Under the pieces are notes generated by a model. The model ran no database searches and had not been told where the DNA came from. It was given only the letters and a program-made list of their open reading frames with translations. Below are positions 50,643-54,205 of a stretch of DNA of 54,205 nucleotides, one piece after another. Location: the NCBI GenBank assembly GCA_024653485.1, contig JANLFY010000017.1, positions 1-54,205 on the forward strand, read 5' to 3'. The DNA comes from Bacillota bacterium. GTDB taxonomy: Bacteria > Bacillota > SHA-98 > UBA4971. A program made the translations under genes and the position numbers. Numbering within the stretch: the first letter of the stretch is position 1; every line of letters starts with the position of its first letter.

Positions 50643-50768
50643 ATGGCGGGTAAGTGTCCGAACCCGGACTTCGAGAAAGGCAACTGGTACGGCGAGTGCC
50701 CGCGCGAGGTCAACCGCTGGAAGTACGACGTGCCGGGTGTAGGAATGAGAATGATACCTAGCCTATAG
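50643..50768 (+). CDS. Possible 41-residue protein before hsdM
   Basis: ATG at 50643 opens 41 codons ending 16 bases before hsdM. The sequence has CPNPDFEKGNWYGECPREVN, a spaced Cys pair with aromatic residues, and reads like genuine protein, but I know no family. The ribosome binding site (GGCGGG) is poor. It may be a real small gene or a gene fragment left by island assembly. Confidence 0.3.
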   Translation: MAGKCPNPDFEKGNWYGECPREVNRWKYDVPGVGMRMIPSL

Positions 50769-50784
50769 CAGGGAGTTGCGACCG

Positions 50785-52935
50785 ATGAACCACAGCGAAA
50801 TCGTCAGTTTCATCTGGGGTGTTGCAGATCTCATTCGCGACACTTTTAAGCGCGGCAAGTATCAGGACGTGATCCTGCCGCTCACGGTGCTGCGGCGCCT
50901 GGACTGCGTGTTGGCACCTACCAAGGAGCAGGTGTTAGAGACGCAGGCGCGTTTCAGGGACAAGCTCGAAAACCTCGAGCCTCAACTACGCAAAGCATCG
51001 GGCCTCGCCTTCTACAACACCTCGCGCTACGATTTCGAGAGGCTCCTGGCTGATGCACCGCATCTTGCCGCCAACCTCCGGAACTACATCGCGGGGTTCA
51101 GCCCCAACATGCGGGAGGTGCTCGAGCGGTTCGACTTCGATAACACCATCAGCAAACTCGATGAGGCCGGACTGCTCTTCAAAGTACTCGAGCGCTTCAA
51201 GAACGTGGACCTGCATCCGGATAAGGTCGACAACCCGACGATGGGGACGATCTTCGAGGAGCTGATACGCCGCTTCAATGAGGCCCTGAACGAAAACCCA
51301 GGCGAGCACTTCACGCCTCGCGACGTGGTGCACCTCATGGTAGACCTTATGCTTGCAGGTGACGAGGAGGACATACGCCGCGAGGGGGTTGTGCGTACAG
51401 TGTATGACCCATGCTGCGGTTCCGGCGGCATGTTGACGATAACTAAGGAGCATGTCACCATCGGTTGGCGGCGCAACGGCGAAATCATCCGGCAGCCTAT
51501 CAACCCTAATGCCACCATCTACCTCTTCGGCCAGGAGGTAAACCCCGAGACCTGGGCCGTCTGCAAGTCTGACCTGCTCATTAAGGATCCCACCGGTCAC
51601 GATGCTGACAGGATCGCCTTCGGAAGTGTGTTGTCCAAGGATTCCCACGACGGCTGGACATTCGACTACATGATCGCTAACCCCCCGTACGGCAAGGACT
51701 GGAAGCGCGATGAGGAAGCCGTGCGTGCCGAGCATGAACGGGGCGTGGCGGGCCGCTTCGGCCCGGGGCTGCCGCGCATCAGCGACGGCCAGCTCCTTTT
51801 TCTGCTGCATATGCTCGCGCACGCCAAGAAACCCGAAGAAGGTGGCTCGCGCATCGCCATCATCATGAACGGCTCGCCGCTGTTCACCGGCGATGCCGGC
51901 AGCGGCGAGAGCGAGATCCGCCGCTGGCTCCTGGAGAACGACTGGCTCGAGGCGCTCATTGCCCTTCCCGAACAGCTTTTCTATAACACCGGCATAGCCA
52001 CCTACGTCTGGGTGCTCACCAACCGCAAGGCACCCGAGCGCCGTGACAAGGTGCAGCTCATTGACGCGTCCGCCTTCTGGGCGCCGATGCGCAAGAGCCT
52101 CGGCGACAAACGCCGCGAGATCCTTCCCGACCAGGCGGCAGACATCGTCCGCATCCTGCGCAACTTCCAGGATGGTGAAACCCGCCGCATCGTGAAGGAC
52201 GGCAAGGAAGAAGAAGTGGTGGTGAGCCGCATCTTCCCCACAACCCACTTCGGTTACCGCAAGATCACCGTGGAGCGTCCGCTCCGGCTGAACTTCCAGG
52301 CGAGATCCGAGCGCATCGCACGGATCGAAGAAGAAAGGGCGTTCCAGAACCTCGCCCAGTCCAAGAAGAAGGGGGCTGCAGGGGAACGGGAAGCCGCTCA
52401 GGGTCACGCGCAACAGGAAGCCATCCGCCAGTTTCTCCAAGGGCTTCCGCAAACGCTTTATAAAGACCGCGAGGAATTCCAGCGCATGCTCGAGAGCGAA
52501 GCGGAGAAGGCCGGCCTAAAGCTCCCCGCGCCCGTGGAGAAAGCCATGCTCTCAGCTCTCTCTGAGCGCGACGAGACCGCCGCCATCTGCCGCGATGAGG
52601 GTGGGCACCCCGAGCCTGACTCTGAGCTGCGTGACACGGAAAACGTGCCCCTGCCTGGAGGCGACGACCCCGTGGATGCCGAGGGCATGCCGGCAAGCGT
52701 GCGCGCGTTCTTCGAGCGTGAGGTCAAACCCCATGTGCCCGACGCCTGGATCGATACCAGTAAGCGTGACCCGAAGGACGGCAAGGTCGGCATCGTGGGC
52801 TACGAGATCAACTTCAACCGTTACTTCTACCGCTACACCCCACCGCGGCCCCTCGAGGAGATCGAGGCCGACATCCGCGCCATCGAGCAGGATATCGTGC
52901 GGATGTTGGCCGAAATGACTGGTGGCTCGTCATGA
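50785..52935 (+). CDS. hsdM: Type I restriction-modification methylase subunit
   Basis: 716 residues. HsdM_N helical domain at the start (MNHSEIVSFIWGVADLIRDT), then the N6-adenine methylase core with DPCCGSGGML (SAM site) and the catalytic NPPYGKDW. With HsdS it methylates adenine within a bipartite DNA target. ATG at 50785 has GGGAG about ten bases upstream. The C-terminal 200 residues include charged helical segments (EEERAFQNLAQSKKKGAA) that contact HsdS. hsdS follows after the AbiE pair; hsdR is not in the window and may lie beyond the right edge. Confidence 0.93.
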   Translation: MNHSEIVSFIWGVADLIRDTFKRGKYQDVILPLTVLRRLDCVLAPTKEQVLETQARFRDKLENLEPQLRKASGLAFYNTSRYDFERLLADAPHLAANLRNYIAGFSPNMREVLERFDFDNTISKLDEAGLLFKVLERFKNVDLHPDKVDNPTMGTIFEELIRRFNEALNENPGEHFTPRDVVHLMVDLMLAGDEEDIRREGVVRTVYDPCCGSGGMLTITKEHVTIGWRRNGEIIRQPINPNATIYLFGQEVNPETWAVCKSDLLIKDPTGHDADRIAFGSVLSKDSHDGWTFDYMIANPPYGKDWKRDEEAVRAEHERGVAGRFGPGLPRISDGQLLFLLHMLAHAKKPEEGGSRIAIIMNGSPLFTGDAGSGESEIRRWLLENDWLEALIALPEQLFYNTGIATYVWVLTNRKAPERRDKVQLIDASAFWAPMRKSLGDKRREILPDQAADIVRILRNFQDGETRRIVKDGKEEEVVVSRIFPTTHFGYRKITVERPLRLNFQARSERIARIEEERAFQNLAQSKKKGAAGEREAAQGHAQQEAIRQFLQGLPQTLYKDREEFQRMLESEAEKAGLKLPAPVEKAMLSALSERDETAAICRDEGGHPEPDSELRDTENVPLPGGDDPVDAEGMPASVRAFFEREVKPHVPDAWIDTSKRDPKDGKVGIVGYEINFNRYFYRYTPPRPLEEIEADIRAIEQDIVRMLAEMTGGSS

Positions 52936-52951
52936 TATCATTGTAAAAACG

Positions 52952-52979
52952 TTGACATATAAATATAAGTGGGTACAAT
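52952..52979 (+). promoter_or_regulatory. Promoter of the AbiE pair, TTGACA-16-TACAAT
   Basis: A perfect -35 TTGACA (52952-52957) and -10 TACAAT (52974-52979), 16 bases apart, lie in an AT-rich patch after hsdM. The AbiEi ATG is at 52987, only eight bases after the -10, so the transcript would start at or next to the start codon (leaderless). ATTGTA at 52940-52945 mirrors TACAAT and could be half of an operator for AbiEi. Confidence 0.75.
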
Positions 52980-52986
52980 ATTACAC

Positions 52987-53592
52987 ATGAGACGCTCACA
53001 GCGTGAAGAGGTACTGGAACTCGTTTACAAGCATGGGTGCCTTACTGCCCACGAGGCTGCCCAGAGGGGGATCCACAGCCAGATCCTCACACACCTCGTG
53101 CGGGAAGGTGCCCTGGAACGCGTCGCCCGCGGACAATACTGCCTGCCCAACCAGCCGCTCACCGAGCATCACAGCCTCGCCATCGTTGCCCGCGCCACCC
53201 CATCTGGCGTGGTCTGCCTGCTCTCTGCGCTCGCTTTCCACGGCATCGGCACGCAACTCCCCGCCGAGGTTTGGGTTGCCATCGACCGCCGCGCCCGCCG
53301 GCCGAACCTGCGTTATCCTCCCCTGCGCGTCGTGCGTTTCAGCGGCCAAGCCTTCACGGCAGGGATCGAGACGCATTCTGTCGAAGGACAGTCAGTTAGA
53401 GTCTATAGCATCGCTAAGACGTTGGCCGATCTGTTCAAGTACCGGAACAAGGTCGGCCTGGACGTAGCGCTCGAAGCCCTGCGCGAAGCATGGCGTGAAC
53501 GCAAGTTCACCATGGACGAGCTGGACCGCTACGCAGGCATTTGCCGCGTCCAGCGAGTGATGACCCCTTACCTGGAGGTGCTGGTGTATTGA
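52987..53592 (+). CDS. abiEi: AbiEi-type antitoxin/transcription factor
   Basis: 201 residues. An N-terminal winged-helix (EEVLELVYKHGCLTAHEAAQ, RGIHSQILTHLVREGALERV) is followed by the AbiEi antitoxin domain (SGVVCLLSALAFHGIGTQLP; VYSIAKTLADLFKYRNKVG). AbiEi proteins repress their own operon and neutralise AbiEii, a nucleotidyltransferase toxin that aborts phage infection (type IV system). The GTG at 52969 lies inside the promoter, so ATG at 52987 is chosen. Confidence 0.87.
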   Translation: MRRSQREEVLELVYKHGCLTAHEAAQRGIHSQILTHLVREGALERVARGQYCLPNQPLTEHHSLAIVARATPSGVVCLLSALAFHGIGTQLPAEVWVAIDRRARRPNLRYPPLRVVRFSGQAFTAGIETHSVEGQSVRVYSIAKTLADLFKYRNKVGLDVALEALREAWRERKFTMDELDRYAGICRVQRVMTPYLEVLVY

Positions 53593-53990
53593 GCGGCACA
53601 ACCAGTGGTCTGGCGCAATCTGTCCATACACGCCTGATACGACATGCCCAGTCGCTGGGAGTGGACCCAAACCTGGTGCTGACCCGCTTCGCCACTGAGC
53701 GCCTGCTCTACCGGCTGTCCCGATCTCGGCATGCCGAGCGCTTTGTGCTCAAAGGAGCGCTCCTGCTTTTCATGTGGCTGGGCGAGACCATCCGCCCGAC
53801 GCGCGATGCAGACCTCCTTGGCTTCGGCGATGTTTCGGATGAGACCCTGGCCGCGACTTTCGCGGAGGTCCGGGCTGTAAACGTAGAACCGGTCCTCGGT
53901 GCCGCCGCGCGAGCAGGGGATTTTCGTTTCGTCTGGCAGCCCGGCGGCCCCTGGATGCCGTCGCCCCGGCGGGAGGGGGTCGCGTCTTGA
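53589..53990 (+). CDS. abiEii: AbiEii nucleotidyltransferase toxin, C-terminally truncated
   Basis: 133 residues, where family members have about 250-300. TTG at 53589 overlaps the abiEi stop (TTGA) and GGAGG lies about ten bases upstream. The core nucleotidyltransferase region is present (RHAERFVLKGALLLFMWLGE, TRDADLLGFGD). After FAEVRAVNVEP the sequence leaves the family pattern and ends; the second half with further catalytic elements is missing. The toxin is probably inactive, leaving AbiEi without its target. Confidence 0.75.
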   Translation: MSGTTSGLAQSVHTRLIRHAQSLGVDPNLVLTRFATERLLYRLSRSRHAERFVLKGALLLFMWLGETIRPTRDADLLGFGDVSDETLAATFAEVRAVNVEPVLGAAARAGDFRFVWQPGGPWMPSPRREGVAS

Positions 53991-54205
53991 AGCCCTACCC
54001 GGCATACAAGGATTCCCGCGTCGAGTGGCTGGCAGAGATTCCGGCGCATTGGGAGGTAAAGCGGCTTAAGCGCATCTTCTTCGTTCTGAATGGCTCGACC
54101 CCCCAAAGTGGAGTCGCCGAGTATTGGGATGGCGACATCCCGTGGGTTACTCCCGAGGACCTTGGTGATCTACAGAGCTCCGAGATTGCCAGAACCCGGC
54201 GCTAT
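53987..54205 (+). CDS. hsdS: Type I restriction-modification specificity subunit (5' part)
   Basis: The first 73 residues, cut by the window edge. TTG at 53987 overlaps the abiEii stop (TTGA), with GGGAGGGGG upstream. The start KPYPAYKDSRVEWLAEIPAH, then WEVKRLKRIFFVLNGSTPQ and WDGDIPWVTPEDL, is the classic HsdS target-recognition-domain opening. HsdS sets the DNA target of the HsdM complex. Confidence 0.92.
   Translation, partial: MKPYPAYKDSRVEWLAEIPAHWEVKRLKRIFFVLNGSTPQSGVAEYWDGDIPWVTPEDLGDLQSSEIARTRRY

Noticed and set aside
50986-52452. 488-residue open frame on the minus strand
   Set aside because: It lies wholly antisense to hsdM, which has clear methylase motifs. In GC-rich DNA such long shadow frames are expected; no family similarity was seen.
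1-54205. CRISPR arrays, tRNA and rRNA genes
   Set aside because: No regular direct repeats with unique spacers, and no cloverleaf or rRNA core sequence, were seen on either strand. A tRNA scan was not possible here.

Overview
The window is a GC-rich bacterial chromosome segment. Strong GGAGG-type ribosome binding sites, frequent GTG/TTG starts, a group II-type ECF importer, a SorC regulator, DegV, a TPP-riboswitch thiamine operon and a COG4586/4587/3694-like ABC exporter suggest a GC-rich Bacillota member (Limnochordia, Symbiobacteriia or a deep clostridial lineage). This placement is inference: there is no rRNA or marker set in view. No rRNA, tRNA or CRISPR array was seen.

Layout. (1) 1-363 is non-coding, with a decayed insertion-sequence end. 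(2) 364-13457 is one minus-strand run of twelve genes. A SorC regulator sits behind two abutting palindromes, followed by a complete ECF transporter (S component, fused double ATPase, T component), a PfkB-type kinase, an ADP-ribosylglycohydrolase-family hydrolase, an LsrF-like class I aldolase, a zinc alcohol dehydrogenase and an FGGY kinase. After a gap come an MFS transporter, a small molybdopterin-fold secreted protein and a secreted phosphodiesterase/phosphatase. I read this as an uptake and catabolic pathway for an unknown sugar- or nucleoside-like compound; it is the best candidate here for an undescribed system. (3) 13.5-18.7 kb holds a terminator, a dead IS3-type transposase, an asparagine-synthetase-like protein without a working glutaminase site, an orphan nucleotidyltransferase fragment, an alpha/beta hydrolase and a truncated IS630-type transposase. 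(4) 19.1-21.5 kb is a small, AT-richer restriction-modification island. (5) 22.1-28.4 kb is the thiamine salvage/synthesis operon (NCS1 permease, thiD, thiM, thiE, thiL) behind a promoter, TPP riboswitch and terminator. (6) 28.5-37.2 kb holds a PIN/RHH toxin-antitoxin pair, a DUF362 ferredoxin-like protein, glnS, DegV, a soluble orphan histidine kinase and a DMT transporter. (7) 37.3-44.9 kb holds birA-folK-folB-folP, a cysteine hydrolase, a cyclodeaminase-hutI-ftcD histidine-degradation set, and a decayed MNT/HEPN pair. (8) 45.0-48.3 kb is a three-gene ABC exporter. (9) 48.9 kb to the end is a defence island: an AlbA_2/Schlafen-like protein, hsdM, an AbiE pair with a shortened AbiEii, and the start of hsdS.

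A theme runs through the window. Many conserved enzymes (AsnB-like, ThiL, ThiE, GlnRS, FolK, BirA, the cyclodeaminase, the hydrolase, the ABC proteins) carry low-complexity insertions or tails at domain edges. Several are encoded by imperfect 9-24 bp tandem repeats of the kind that also fill the intergenic spacers. This looks like repeat expansion spreading through both coding and non-coding DNA.
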